From positions 1-64,000 of the forward strand of contig CANLUC010000005.1 of assembly GCA_947494195.1 (NCBI GenBank): 64,000 nt of DNA. Direction: 5' to 3'. Shown here in pieces: positions 34,396-43,132 of the stretch. Source of the DNA: an uncultured Nesterenkonia sp. (lineage in GTDB: Bacteria > Actinomycetota > Actinomycetes > Actinomycetales > Micrococcaceae). Each line of letters starts with the position of its first letter. The first letter of the stretch is position 1. The position numbers and the translations under genes were made by a program. A model generated the notes under the pieces. The model saw nothing but the letters and a program-made list of their open reading frames with translations. It was not told where the DNA came from and did no database searches.

Positions 34396-35180
34396 AGAGC
34401 ATTCCCCTCACGGCTTGCGAAGAGCTGCTGCGACAAAGCGTCGTGATAGGCATGGAATTCGGCACTTCTCTGAACCTCCGGCATACGCGGACGTGCCAGG
34501 TCGATCTCAACTTCTCGGATGATCCGGCCCGGCCGGGCTGCCATGACAATCACCTTGTCGCTCAAGAAAACAGCTTCCTCCAAGGCGTGAGTAACCAAGA
34601 GAGTCGTCGTCGGCCGTTCTGTCCAGATTCGCTGCAACTCGACGTTCATATGCTCCCGAGTCATATCGTCCAGGGCACCGAAAGGTTCGTCGAGCAGAAG
34701 CACGTCTGGCTCGAGGACCAGAGAGCGAGCGATCGCCACCCTTTGACGCATTCCGCCGGAGAGCTGAGAAGGGCGAGCTTTTTCGAACCCTTTGAGACCG
34801 GTAAGAGCGATGAGATCAGCGATGGCTTTTTTGTCGACGGAACGCCCGGCGACCTGCAGCGGAAGCGCGATGTTCGTCTCTACCGTTCGCCAAGGCAACA
34901 AGGCGGCGTCCTGGAAGGCCACGCCAATGTGATGACCGTCCCGAACCATGTGGGGGTGTTTCCCCAGCACGGAGACGGCTCCCGCACTCGGATCGTCCAA
35001 TCCAGCGAACATGCGCAGCAGAGTTGACTTGCCGCAGCCCGAGGGCCCGATCAGCGCAGTAAAAGAGTCAGCTGGAGATTCGAAATTGACATCCTCCAAC
35101 GCGTTGACGGTGCTTCCTCGAGATTCGAAAATCCTGCCGACCCCCTCGGCTCGGAGTCCCGGGGCACTCGAATCACCCAT
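34392..35180 (-). CDS. ABC transporter ATP-binding protein (nitrate/sulfonate/taurine/HMP class)
   Basis: The protein has 262 residues. The ATG at 35180 overlaps the binding-protein stop by eight bases. Motifs are Walker A GPSGCGKST, Q-loop VAFQDAALLPWRTV, signature LSGGMRQR, Walker B VLLLDEPFGALD and H-loop LLVTHALEEAVF. The GALDDMTREHMN and EEAVFLSDKVIVM forms are those of the SsuB/TauB/ThiZ group. It powers the fused permease encoded downstream and the binding protein encoded upstream. Confidence 0.95.
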   Translation of the reverse strand: MGDSSAPGLRAEGVGRIFESRGSTVNALEDVNFESPADSFTALIGPSGCGKSTLLRMFAGLDDPSAGAVSVLGKHPHMVRDGHHIGVAFQDAALLPWRTVETNIALPLQVAGRSVDKKAIADLIALTGLKGFEKARPSQLSGGMRQRVAIARSLVLEPDVLLLDEPFGALDDMTREHMNVELQRIWTERPTTTLLVTHALEEAVFLSDKVIVMAARPGRIIREVEIDLARPRMPEVQRSAEFHAYHDALSQQLFASREGNAL

Positions 35181-36231
35181 CGAAGGCCTCCTCGCTGACT
35201 TCCACGTCAAAGATCGCGTCGGCGTCGATGTCCACGCCGGTATTGTCAAAGAACTCCTGCTGAGAGGCGACCCCTTCCTCATCGATTCGCAGGAGGCCCG
35301 TTTCGCGTTCATCCGCCGTGGTCAAGCTCGCCCACACGCTGGCCCCTTCGAGCTGAGTCGCCTCCTCAAGTCCGAGATCGGCGGCGTAGGCTTCGTAAAC
35401 GATGTCGCCAGCCTCCAGAGGATCCTCAACGGCATCCTGGAGACCTCGTTCGATCGCCCGAGCCATCGCCAGGACGATCTCACGTTCGCCTTCGTCTTCG
35501 AGGGAATCCTCACGTACGACCAGCGCACCGGACCAACGGTTGTAGTCATAATCCGCCAACGGAATCTCGCTCGTCTCGTATCCTTGATCGCGCAGGACGA
35601 CCGGTTGGTTTGGCATTACGGAAGACATCGCATCAACCTCCCCTGACGCCAGGGCAGCTGGATCCGCTCCTGTGTCGACCATGTTGACGGCCTCCACGTC
35701 CACTCCGACGGATTCAAAGAAGGGCTCATACACCCGCATATCCGTCTGCGAGACACCGAAATCCCGGCCCTCGAGATCAGAGGGTTCTTCGATCCCGGAT
35801 TCTGCAAGCGCAAGAATCGCTGAAGGAGACTTCTGGTACGTTGCCCCGATGCCCACCAGAGGGGCCTCATTGAGCACTGCGTTTGCCAGGGCCTCGCTGG
35901 AGAGAATACCCATGTCTGCGTTGCCGGAGACGATCTGTGCGTCAGCGGTCACCTCGGGGCCTCCAGGCATGATCTCGATGTTCAGCCCCTCATCTTCGAA
36001 GTACCCCTTCTGTTCAGCCACAATCGTGGCCATGTTCTCTACATTCGGATGCCAACCGAACTGGATAGAGGCGTCGACGGGACTCTCGGGGTCCAGAGCC
36101 GCCGCTCCTTCAGTACTAGCGGCACCACCGCAGCCCGCAAGTAGAAGGGCGGCAGTCACACCGCCGACACCTGAGGCGATACGGCGGTGGAGACGCGGCC
36201 GTGTCCGAATGATGACATGCGAGGTATCCAT
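35173..36231 (-). CDS. ABC transporter substrate-binding lipoprotein, NMT1/THI5-like
   Basis: The protein has 352 residues from the ATG at 36231. A positively charged start is followed by a hydrophobic stretch and lipobox LLAGC, so C34 should be lipid-modified and the protein tethered outside the membrane. The mature part has IQFGWHPNVENMATIVAEQKGYFEDEGLNIEI and GGPEVTADAQIVSGNADMGI, the NMT1/THI5 pattern used for thiamine-pyrimidine precursors, sulfonates and related ligands. It is the first gene of the transport unit, 55 bases downstream of a LacI-type palindrome. Confidence 0.92.
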   Translation of the reverse strand: MDTSHVIIRTRPRLHRRIASGVGGVTAALLLAGCGGAASTEGAAALDPESPVDASIQFGWHPNVENMATIVAEQKGYFEDEGLNIEIMPGGPEVTADAQIVSGNADMGILSSEALANAVLNEAPLVGIGATYQKSPSAILALAESGIEEPSDLEGRDFGVSQTDMRVYEPFFESVGVDVEAVNMVDTGADPAALASGEVDAMSSVMPNQPVVLRDQGYETSEIPLADYDYNRWSGALVVREDSLEDEGEREIVLAMARAIERGLQDAVEDPLEAGDIVYEAYAADLGLEEATQLEGASVWASLTTADERETGLLRIDEEGVASQQEFFDNTGVDIDADAIFDVEVSEEAFDG

Positions 36232-36285
36232 ACTGGAGGAGCTCCTATGAGACGGTGCGATCGATGCGAAGCAGTAAGACACTGC

Positions 36286-36297
36286 TTAATCGATTAA
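36286..36297. promoter_or_regulatory. LacI-type operator upstream of the transport operon
   Basis: TTAATCGATTAA at 36286-36297 is a perfect 12-base palindrome with central CG, the classic form for LacI/GalR repressors. It lies 55 bases before the binding-protein ATG and 127 bases after the lacI-type gene stop on the same strand, so it is placed to control the ABC transport and enzyme genes. Confidence 0.65.
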
Positions 36298-36423
36298 ACA
36301 CGGGCTCGCTCCGGAGCTCCACATGGGGAAGGGGGATTTAACGGCCAGGCAACAAAATGTGACAACCGCGAAACAAGTGTTTCTAGACTGTTGGCACCAT
36401 GAAACTCAATCGAAACAGATGCA

Positions 36424-37431
36424 TCACAGACGTTGCGTTGATCTACGAGCACGTAGAAGAGGCGCCGGCACGATTGAAGTGCGTCGCTCTTCCTGCGGTT
36501 CAGCGAGGCACTTTATGAGCAGCTCCGCTGCAGCGTGAGCCATGGCCGAGAGGTCCAGGTCAAGGGCGGTCATCGGAGGACGGGAACTAGCCGCCCTAGG
36601 GCCATCAAAGTTCGTACTGACAAGGACGTCGCGAGGTACGTGCCGGCCCGATTTTTGGACGGCGCGCATGGCACCCACCGCGAAGGCGTCGATCGGGGCG
36701 TAAAACGCGTCGATCGTCTCGTCAGCGTCGATAAGTTCAGACGCCAGCCGATGCCCGCCGTCTACACCTTCAGCCGAAGGAGCGTCCGCAACGGTGAAAC
36801 GAACGAGAGAGGTGGCGCGAAACTCGTTGACGAAGCTTCGGACGTTCGAGATGACTGAATGCTCTTCAACGGTCAGCAACACCGCGATGTGTCTGGCCCC
36901 CTGGTCAATTAAGTGCTGTATCGCGACGTCAGCACCCGCAAATCCTCGCTCGACCACTCCGTTGACATCCAACTCAGGAGCGTTGCCCACAGTCACGACC
37001 TGCATCCCCCGCGCACGAAAGTCGGCACATAGCGGGTCAGCGCGGCGAGGATCAACCACGACGACGCCATCAGCGTCGATGACGTCCAGTCGCCGGTAGT
37101 CAGTCAGAGGCGGAAGCAACAGCGTCGAGTATCCGTGCTCTAGCAGCACGCTAGTGAGCGGAAAAGCGAGACTGAGCAGGAAGTTCAGGTGCGAGTCTCG
37201 ACCCACCACAACGTCTGGCAGAGCGGTCATCAGGGCTACGTGCTGAGAACTTCCGCCTCGTAGCCGCTGGGCTCTGACACTCGGTCGGTAGCCGAGCCCG
37301 TCCGCCACGTTTCTAATGTGCTGCCGGGTTTTCTCGCTCACCCGTCCTTTGCCACTCAGCGCCATCGAGACCGCCGCACCGGAAACCCCGGCGGCAGCGG
37401 CTACATCAGCGATCGTGGGCCGTCTATTCAC
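36424..37431 (-). CDS. LacI-family transcriptional regulator
   Basis: The protein has 335 residues. The N-terminal LacI HTH is clear: TIADVAAAAGVSGAAVSMALSGKGRVSEKTRQHIRNVADGLGYRP, including the hinge helix region. The periplasmic-binding-type effector domain follows (70-330), with SVISNVRSFVNEF and VLVSTNFDGP blocks. It is encoded between a nucleoside hydrolase gene and the transport genes, so the effector is probably the nucleoside, base or sugar moiety handled by those proteins. The HTH predicts binding to the CG-centred palindrome at 36286. Confidence 0.93.
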   Translation of the reverse strand: MNRRPTIADVAAAAGVSGAAVSMALSGKGRVSEKTRQHIRNVADGLGYRPSVRAQRLRGGSSQHVALMTALPDVVVGRDSHLNFLLSLAFPLTSVLLEHGYSTLLLPPLTDYRRLDVIDADGVVVVDPRRADPLCADFRARGMQVVTVGNAPELDVNGVVERGFAGADVAIQHLIDQGARHIAVLLTVEEHSVISNVRSFVNEFRATSLVRFTVADAPSAEGVDGGHRLASELIDADETIDAFYAPIDAFAVGAMRAVQKSGRHVPRDVLVSTNFDGPRAASSRPPMTALDLDLSAMAHAAAELLIKCLAEPQEERRTSIVPAPLLRARRSTQRL

Positions 37432-37455
37432 GGATCTATCCTAAGCCCGCCCTAC

Positions 37456-38355
37456 CTAGAGGGTGAGGGCTCTGAGTACAGCTTCGGCATCCGCCTCTTG
37501 GATGATCCGAAGCTTTGGCCGTTCGGTGTCGTCCTGCCAATCCACGGCCGTCAATCCGTGAGCGAGACCGCCGACACCTACCTCGACAGCGTGGGACACT
37601 TCCCTGCGTATACACGTGGAGTCCAGCGCGATAGCCATGGCGAGGCCGTCTGCTCGTCCAAACGAAGACCGCACGGCATACTCATCATCTACATCCCTGC
37701 GGTGTTGTTCGAGCCTGCCGATCAACGTAGCGGCGGACGAGCGAGAGGCGAACATCTCGTCGACCTGCGCACGGCTGAAACGGGTGGACAGAGTGAGATC
37801 CCAAGTCACAAGCGTCACCCGAGACATTCGACTGAATATCGACTCGGCGGCCACCGGGTCGGCGAAAATGTTGTACTCCGCGTTGATGGAGGCATTGCCG
37901 TAGCCCGCGGGACTGCCGCCCATGCATACCAGGTCACAATCAGCGAGGCTCGGCTCGAGCGCCAGGGCGAGCGCGATGTTCGTTAAGGGGCCGAGGGCAA
38001 TCAGTTTCAGTGAGGACCCATGCGTCCGGTATGCGTGGGCGATGGCCTCTGCCGCGTGTCCCGGTTGCACGGGCACCTGCCCATCTTCTGATCGCGGCAA
38101 CCCTCCGAGCCCGTCATACCCGTGGATATGCTCAGCGTGCTCGTGCGCGCCCAGCAGTGGAAGTGCCGCCCCTTGATAGAGTGCCGCACCGGGAGCAAGC
38201 GTCGCGAGCAACCACGCGGCGTTCGCTGTGACACGATCCAGCGCCACGTTTCCCGCCACCGTGGTAACAATGAGCTCTTCGTCCGCAACGCGCTTCGCAA
38301 TTACTGCGAGGGCATGGGCGTCATCGACGCCCGGGTCCGTATCAACCAAAAACAT
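37456..38355 (-). CDS. Inosine-uridine-type nucleoside hydrolase
   Basis: The protein has 299 residues. ATG 38355 is preferred (AGGAGA seven bases upstream) over a start ten codons earlier. The calcium site is VDTDPGVDDAHAL, and the middle block VTTVAGNVALDRVTANA and LKLIALGPLTNIALAL are as in IunH. NAEYNIFADPVAAESIF is the family C-terminal motif. It splits ribonucleosides to base and ribose. It starts the regulatory unit with the LacI gene 24 bases downstream. Confidence 0.93.
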   Translation of the reverse strand: MFLVDTDPGVDDAHALAVIAKRVADEELIVTTVAGNVALDRVTANAAWLLATLAPGAALYQGAALPLLGAHEHAEHIHGYDGLGGLPRSEDGQVPVQPGHAAEAIAHAYRTHGSSLKLIALGPLTNIALALALEPSLADCDLVCMGGSPAGYGNASINAEYNIFADPVAAESIFSRMSRVTLVTWDLTLSTRFSRAQVDEMFASRSSAATLIGRLEQHRRDVDDEYAVRSSFGRADGLAMAIALDSTCIRREVSHAVEVGVGGLAHGLTAVDWQDDTERPKLRIIQEADAEAVLRALTL

Positions 38356-38391
38356 GCAGTGTCTCCTGGTCCCGTGTGTCAGCACTGACGA

Positions 38392-38411
38392 GAACGCTTC
38401 AAAGAACGTTC
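38392..38411. promoter_or_regulatory. Possible second LacI-type operator near the nucleoside hydrolase
   Basis: GAACGTTC at 38404-38411 is a perfect palindrome, and GAACGCTTC at 38392-38400 is a close relative with a 1-base centre. The AACGTT core is common in LacI-type sites. The pair lies 37-56 bases upstream of the nucleoside hydrolase ATG. It differs from the palindrome at 36286, so binding by the same protein is uncertain. Confidence 0.35.
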
Positions 38412-38488
38412 AGAGAGGAATATACGGAACATTTGTTTCGTCCAGAAGAACGTCGCGGCCCTCTAGCTGCCACAGTGAGCTCTGTAGC

Positions 38489-38749
38489 TCAGTCGGAGAG
38501 CAGCAGCTCGCGGACCTTCGCCTCGACGTCGGCGTTGGAGGGTTCCACCTGGTGGGACCCGTCTGGGTAGAGCACCACCGGGATGCGGGTGCGCCCGGAG
38601 ATCTCCTCCGCCACCTTCGCGGCGGCGGGATCGGCTTCCAGGTCGATGTACTCGTAGTGCAGGTCCAGCTCATCGAGCTGCGCTTTGGTGCGGCGGCAGT
38701 CGCGGCACCACTGCGCGCCGAACATGCGGATCTGTGAAGGTGACGTCAT
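38489..38749 (-). CDS. Mycoredoxin-like glutaredoxin
   Basis: The protein has 86 residues and a glutaredoxin fold. CRDC (C15-C18) forms the active site in MFGAQWCRDCRRTKAQLDEL; the cis-Pro motif is TRIPVVLYPDG. Actinobacterial proteins of this size and motif reduce mycothiol-protein mixed disulfides (mycoredoxin). AGGAGA precedes the ATG. The TIGR01777 gene on the same strand starts farther upstream and ends 15 bases before this gene. Confidence 0.88.
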   Translation of the reverse strand: MTSPSQIRMFGAQWCRDCRRTKAQLDELDLHYEYIDLEADPAAAKVAEEISGRTRIPVVLYPDGSHQVEPSNADVEAKVRELLLSD

Positions 38750-38764
38750 AGCTATATTCTCCTC

Positions 38765-40282
38765 TCAACTGCCCAGCACGTGTTCCAGGGCTTCTTTCAA
38801 CGTGTGGTGACGGAACGCGTAGCCCAGGGTCTGCGCCTTCTCGGCACTGACCTGCTGGTCCGCGCCGACGATCTCCTTGGCGCCCTGTTCGCCGAGCACG
38901 AGCTTCGGACCGAAGGCTGGCACCGGGATCGCGGACGGGCGGCGCATGACCGAGGCCAGGATCTTCGAGTACTGCTTGGCGGTGACCGGTTCCGGGCCGA
39001 CCCCGTTGACCGGGCCTTCGGCCTCGGGGTTGAACACCAGGTGCACGATCATCGCGGCGATGTCATCGATGCTGATCCAGCTCTGCCATTCCTTGTCCCC
39101 CAGCGGGCCGCCCGCGCCCACCGTGTAGAGCGGCAGCAGCTGGGAGAGCGCGCCACCGGCAGGAGTCTGCACAATTCCGGTGCGGATCATCGCGGTGCGC
39201 ACTCCTGCGTTCTTCGCCGGTGCGGTGCTCTCCTCCCACTTCTCGCAGACCTCGGCGAGGAAGTCGGTGCCGGCCGGTGAGTCCTCGATCAGCGGGCCAG
39301 AGAGACCGGAGCGGTCGGCCGGCGTCGCGCCGTAGTAGCCGATGGCCGAGCCGCTGATGAGCACCCGGCCACGCTTATCGGCGGATTCCAGGCTGGCCAG
39401 CGTGGTGGCGATCAGTGCGGTGCCCTCCACGCGGGAGTCCAGGACCTTCTTCTTGTGCTCCTCGGTGAAGCGGGAGGCCAGGGGGTGTCCGGCCAGGTGG
39501 ATGACCGCGTCCACCTCGCGCAGGGATTCCGGGTCCAGGGTTCCGGCGTCGGGGTCCCAGGCGATCTCGCCGGCCTGAGGATCGGCGGATCCGCGGACCA
39601 TGCGGCGGACCTCGATGCCCGCGCCGCCGAGCAGCGCGCAGACCTGCCGCCCGATCAGTCCGGAGGCGCCGCTGACCGCGACCACCTTCACCGGTGCCAC
39701 CCCCGGCACGTGGTGCGAGTCCAGCGCCAGCTGGGAGGCGAGCCGGCCGTGGGCTTGATGGAACGCCAGGTCATCGCTGCTCTGCCGGCCGCGGAACGCG
39801 AAGATGCGGGTCAGCTCGGCCTCGAACTGACGCGCCACCAGCTTCTGCACCGCGGCAGGGAGCTTGCCCACTACCGGCAGCTCGTAGGTGACCTTCTCGC
39901 GCAGCACCATGCTGGTGCCGTCGTCCTCGAAGCTGCGGTCGTGCCGCCAGGACTTGGCCGGGCCGGAGATCATCTCATCGGCGAAACCTCGCCCGGGCCT
40001 GAAATCTGTGTGCCGCGCGCGCCACTTGGTGTAGCCGCGCACCGGCAGCGGAGTCGCGGAGCCGGCGATATCGGCGACGGCGGCCAGCGTGGTGCCGAAG
40101 ATGCTGGGCAGGTTGATCCCGAGCACCGACTCGGAACCGTCCTGCAGGCCGTTGTTCGGCTCCTCGATCACCCGTCCGGCGAAGGGCGGATGCAGCCGCA
40201 CCAGAGCACCTGGGCGGGAGTACCAGTCAAAGACGTCTTCGCGGGAAAAGGGCAGGTGGGTCTCGTACTCGAAGATCGGCAT
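38765..40282 (-). CDS. TIGR01777-family protein (SRPBCC domain fused to NAD-dependent epimerase)
   Basis: The protein has 505 residues. The N-terminal 165 residues are a START/SRPBCC-like domain (FEYETHLPFSREDVFDWYSRPGALVRLHPPF). The NAD-binding Rossmann domain starts with VVAVSGASGLIGRQV, and a C-terminal DUF1731 segment ends in ALEHVLGS. Single-domain TIGR01777 proteins (SulA-like or YfcH) are oxidoreductase-like; the fused version is typical of actinobacteria. AGGAGG stands four bases before the ATG. Confidence 0.9.
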   Translation of the reverse strand: MPIFEYETHLPFSREDVFDWYSRPGALVRLHPPFAGRVIEEPNNGLQDGSESVLGINLPSIFGTTLAAVADIAGSATPLPVRGYTKWRARHTDFRPGRGFADEMISGPAKSWRHDRSFEDDGTSMVLREKVTYELPVVGKLPAAVQKLVARQFEAELTRIFAFRGRQSSDDLAFHQAHGRLASQLALDSHHVPGVAPVKVVAVSGASGLIGRQVCALLGGAGIEVRRMVRGSADPQAGEIAWDPDAGTLDPESLREVDAVIHLAGHPLASRFTEEHKKKVLDSRVEGTALIATTLASLESADKRGRVLISGSAIGYYGATPADRSGLSGPLIEDSPAGTDFLAEVCEKWEESTAPAKNAGVRTAMIRTGIVQTPAGGALSQLLPLYTVGAGGPLGDKEWQSWISIDDIAAMIVHLVFNPEAEGPVNGVGPEPVTAKQYSKILASVMRRPSAIPVPAFGPKLVLGEQGAKEIVGADQQVSAEKAQTLGYAFRHHTLKEALEHVLGS

Positions 40283-40404
40283 AATGCCTCCTGGTCGACT
40301 CAGCGCGGCAGCTTAGCCGGAACGCTACCAGGCAGTGCTCACCAGCGGCTGGGAGGTGCGCGGGTCCTCCACGGTCGTGACACGCCCGGTGCTAACCTCG
40401 GGCC

Positions 40405-40773
40405 ATGCCTGCTGCCACTTCCCGTCGCGCCCGCGCCGCTCGGAAGCGGACCAAGCGCGTCGCGGCATCCGGAAGCGACCTGACCGCGGACCAGTGGTTC
40501 AGCATCCTGGAGGCATGGGCCTGCTGCGCCTATTGCGGGGCCGACGGCGCCGCGCTGCAGAAGGACTGCGTCTCCCCCATCTCCCGGGGCGGCCGCTACA
40601 CGATCGACAACGTCGTGCCCGCCTGCGCATCCTGCAACGCCAGCAAGTCCAACGCCGAGGTCACCTCATGGATGCGACGACGGCGCCTCGACGAACCGGC
40701 GTTCCTGCGGCGGTGGGTCGAAGTCACTCGGGAACTGCGGGCGAGCGAGCCTGTCCCGGAATCCTCGGCCTGA
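40405..40773 (+). CDS. HNH endonuclease-domain protein
   Basis: The protein has 122 residues and a zinc-binding HNH fold: CAYCG, then LQKDCVSPISRGGRYTIDNVVPACASCNASK. The two CxxC knuckles are intact. The first catalytic histidine of most HNH enzymes (DHVxPxxRGG) is a cysteine here, so nuclease activity is uncertain. The N-terminus is strongly basic (SRRARAARKRTKR) and may bind DNA. It lies 42 bases ahead of the RecQ-like helicase gene on the same strand and may be co-transcribed. Confidence 0.8.
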   Translation: MPAATSRRARAARKRTKRVAASGSDLTADQWFSILEAWACCAYCGADGAALQKDCVSPISRGGRYTIDNVVPACASCNASKSNAEVTSWMRRRRLDEPAFLRRWVEVTRELRASEPVPESSA

Positions 40774-40815
40774 GCGACCTCCGCTCGTGTCCGAGGGCTG
40801 TGACAGAGTGAACGT

Positions 40816-43011
40816 GTGAGCACATCCAGCACGGACGCAGCCAACCTTTCACCCTCCGATGCCGAGGCACGCCTGGTCGAACAGGACCCGGCCTTCCACG
40901 CGGAGGCCCGCGAGCGCCTGGCCGCCCTGGCAGGATCCGAGGTGGAGTTCCGGCAGGGTCAGTTCGAGGCGATCTCCGCTCTGGTCCAGCAACGACGCCG
41001 GGTGCTGGTGGTGCAGAAGACGGGCTGGGGCAAGTCTGCGGTCTACTTCCTCGCCGCGCACCTGCTGCGCAGTCGCGGCCGCGGTGTCAGTCTGATCGTC
41101 TCCCCGCTGATCGCGCTGATGCGTGACCAGATCGCTGCCGCCACCCGTGCCGGGGTGCGCGCCCAGGCGGTCAGCTCCGCCAACGCCCATGAATGGGACA
41201 CCATCATGGAGTCCCTGCGCAATGACGAGCTCGACGTGCTGTTGATCTCCCCCGAACGTCTCGCCAATCCTCGCTTCCGCGACGAGGTCCTGCCCGGGCT
41301 GCTGCAGCGCATGGGCATGCTCGTGGTGGATGAGGCGCACTGCATCTCCGACTGGGGGCACGACTTCCGGCCCGACTACCGGCGCATCGGGGAGATCGTC
41401 CGCAACCTCCCCGCCGAGGTCCCCGTGCTGGCCACCACTGCCACTGCGAACTCGCGGGTGGTCGATGACATCGCCGCCCAGCTGACCCCCGCAGGTGAAG
41501 CCGGTCGTGCCGGCAGCCACGCGGACAAGGAGGTCCTCGTCCTGCGCGGCACGCTCAGCCGCGAGTCGCTGCGCCTCGGTGTCCTCTCTCTGCCGGACTC
41601 CGAGCAGCGCATCGCCTGGCTGACCCAGCACCTGGAGGACCTCACCGGCAGCGGAATCGTCTACGCGCTGACCATCTCCCAGGCCACGGACCTCGCCGCG
41701 CATCTGAACGCGCATGGCTACAAGGTTGCCGCCTACACGGGCCAAACCGACCCAGATGAGCGCCAGCAGCTGGAGCAGGCGCTGAAGGACAACACCGTCA
41801 AGGCGCTGATCGCCACCAGCGCGCTGGGCATGGGCTTCGACAAGCCCGACCTCGGCTTCGTGGTCCACCTCGGCGCCCCCTCCTCCCCGGTCTCCTACTA
41901 CCAGCAGATCGGCCGTGCGGGCCGTGCCGTGGACAGCGCAGACGTCCTGCTCATGCCGGGCAAGGAGGACGTCCGCATCTGGGAGTACTTTGCCCAGGCG
42001 TCCATGCCCACCCAAGAACGCGCCGACGCCGTGCTGAATGCCCTCTCACCGGAGACCACGCTCTCCGTGGCGAAGCTCGAGACCATGGTGGAGATCCGCC
42101 GCTCCCCGCTCGAGCTGCTGCTCAAGGTCCTCGAGGTCGACGGCAGCGTCCGCCGCGTCTCCGGCGGCTGGCTCTCCACCGGGGTGCCCTGGACCTATGA
42201 CGCCGAGCGCTACGACACCATCCTGGCGATGCGCCGCGCCGAGCAGCAGCTCATGCTCGATTACGAGCGTCTCCCCCAGGGACAGTGCCGGATGGTCTTC
42301 CTGGCCCACGCCCTCGACGACGACGCCGCCCAGCCCTGCGGTCGCTGTGACACCTGCGCAGAGCCCTGGTTCCCGCGGGACGTCTCTCAGCCCGCCCTGG
42401 CGGAGGCAAAAGCCAGCCTGGATCGGGTCGGACTGGAGATCGCTCCGCGCAAACAGTGGCCCACCGGTCTGGGCGCGCTGGGCCTCTCGCTCAAGGGCAA
42501 GCTCCCCGCCGAAGCGCTGGCCGAGCCCGGACGGGCGCTGGCCCGGCTGAGCGATCTCGGCTGGGGCACCCCCGTGCGCGAGGCCCTGCAGGGTGAGGAC
42601 GCGGAGGTCAGCGAGCAGCTGGTGCGCGGAGCGATCCGGGTGCTCGCCGAATGGGGGTGGGCGCGTCGCCCCGACGTCGTCGTCTCCATGCCCTCACGGA
42701 AGCATCCGGTGCTCGTGGACTCGCTGGCGCAGTCGCTGGCGCGGGTCGGGCAGCTGCCCTATGCCGGCGCGCTGGACTGGGCCGACGGCGGCCCCACCAG
42801 CACCCCGGACACCAACAGCGCCTTCCGCCTCGCGGGCCTGCTGGGCAAGTTCGGGGTCTCTTCAGAACTTGCCGGCCGAATCGAGGGCGCCTCGGTGCTG
42901 CTGGTCGATGACGAGGTGGTCTCCCGCTGGACGCTCACCGTGGCGTCCAGGGAGCTGCGCGGCGCCGGTGCCGCCCAGGTGCTTCCCTTCACGCTGGGGA
43001 TGCGCGGATAG
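40816..43011 (+). CDS. RecQ-like DNA helicase with C-terminal phosphoribosyltransferase-like domain
   Basis: The protein has 731 residues. The helicase core (about 40-380) has Walker A QKTGWGKS (K73), the LIVSPLIALMRDQI block, DEAHCISDWGHDFRPDY, ATTATAN and QQIGRAGR. A zinc-site segment CGRCDTC follows (about 517-523). A helical middle leads to a C-terminal region ending VLLVDDEVVSRWTLTVASRELRGAGA, the PRPP-loop pattern of phosphoribosyltransferases. Actinobacterial genomes encode this fused form, and its repair role is not defined. The GTG start at 40816 is supported by frame. It follows the HNH gene. Confidence 0.88.
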   Translation: MSTSSTDAANLSPSDAEARLVEQDPAFHAEARERLAALAGSEVEFRQGQFEAISALVQQRRRVLVVQKTGWGKSAVYFLAAHLLRSRGRGVSLIVSPLIALMRDQIAAATRAGVRAQAVSSANAHEWDTIMESLRNDELDVLLISPERLANPRFRDEVLPGLLQRMGMLVVDEAHCISDWGHDFRPDYRRIGEIVRNLPAEVPVLATTATANSRVVDDIAAQLTPAGEAGRAGSHADKEVLVLRGTLSRESLRLGVLSLPDSEQRIAWLTQHLEDLTGSGIVYALTISQATDLAAHLNAHGYKVAAYTGQTDPDERQQLEQALKDNTVKALIATSALGMGFDKPDLGFVVHLGAPSSPVSYYQQIGRAGRAVDSADVLLMPGKEDVRIWEYFAQASMPTQERADAVLNALSPETTLSVAKLETMVEIRRSPLELLLKVLEVDGSVRRVSGGWLSTGVPWTYDAERYDTILAMRRAEQQLMLDYERLPQGQCRMVFLAHALDDDAAQPCGRCDTCAEPWFPRDVSQPALAEAKASLDRVGLEIAPRKQWPTGLGALGLSLKGKLPAEALAEPGRALARLSDLGWGTPVREALQGEDAEVSEQLVRGAIRVLAEWGWARRPDVVVSMPSRKHPVLVDSLAQSLARVGQLPYAGALDWADGGPTSTPDTNSAFRLAGLLGKFGVSSELAGRIEGASVLLVDDEVVSRWTLTVASRELRGAGAAQVLPFTLGMRG

Positions 43012-43132
43012 CTGTACTGACCGGCCCACGGGCGTCAATGCTGGATACTCCCAGCTCCAGCCCCCAGGATGAGGAACGAAGCCGCACAGTTCTCACGACT
43101 CGCAACATCCTGAGGAAGGACGATCCGTCACG

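Noticed and set aside
38485-38515. Stretch TGTAGCTCAGTCGGAGAGCAGC, like a tRNA D-arm
   Set aside because: No acceptor stem, anticodon arm or T-arm follows; it is at the 3' end of the mycoredoxin-like gene and is chance similarity.
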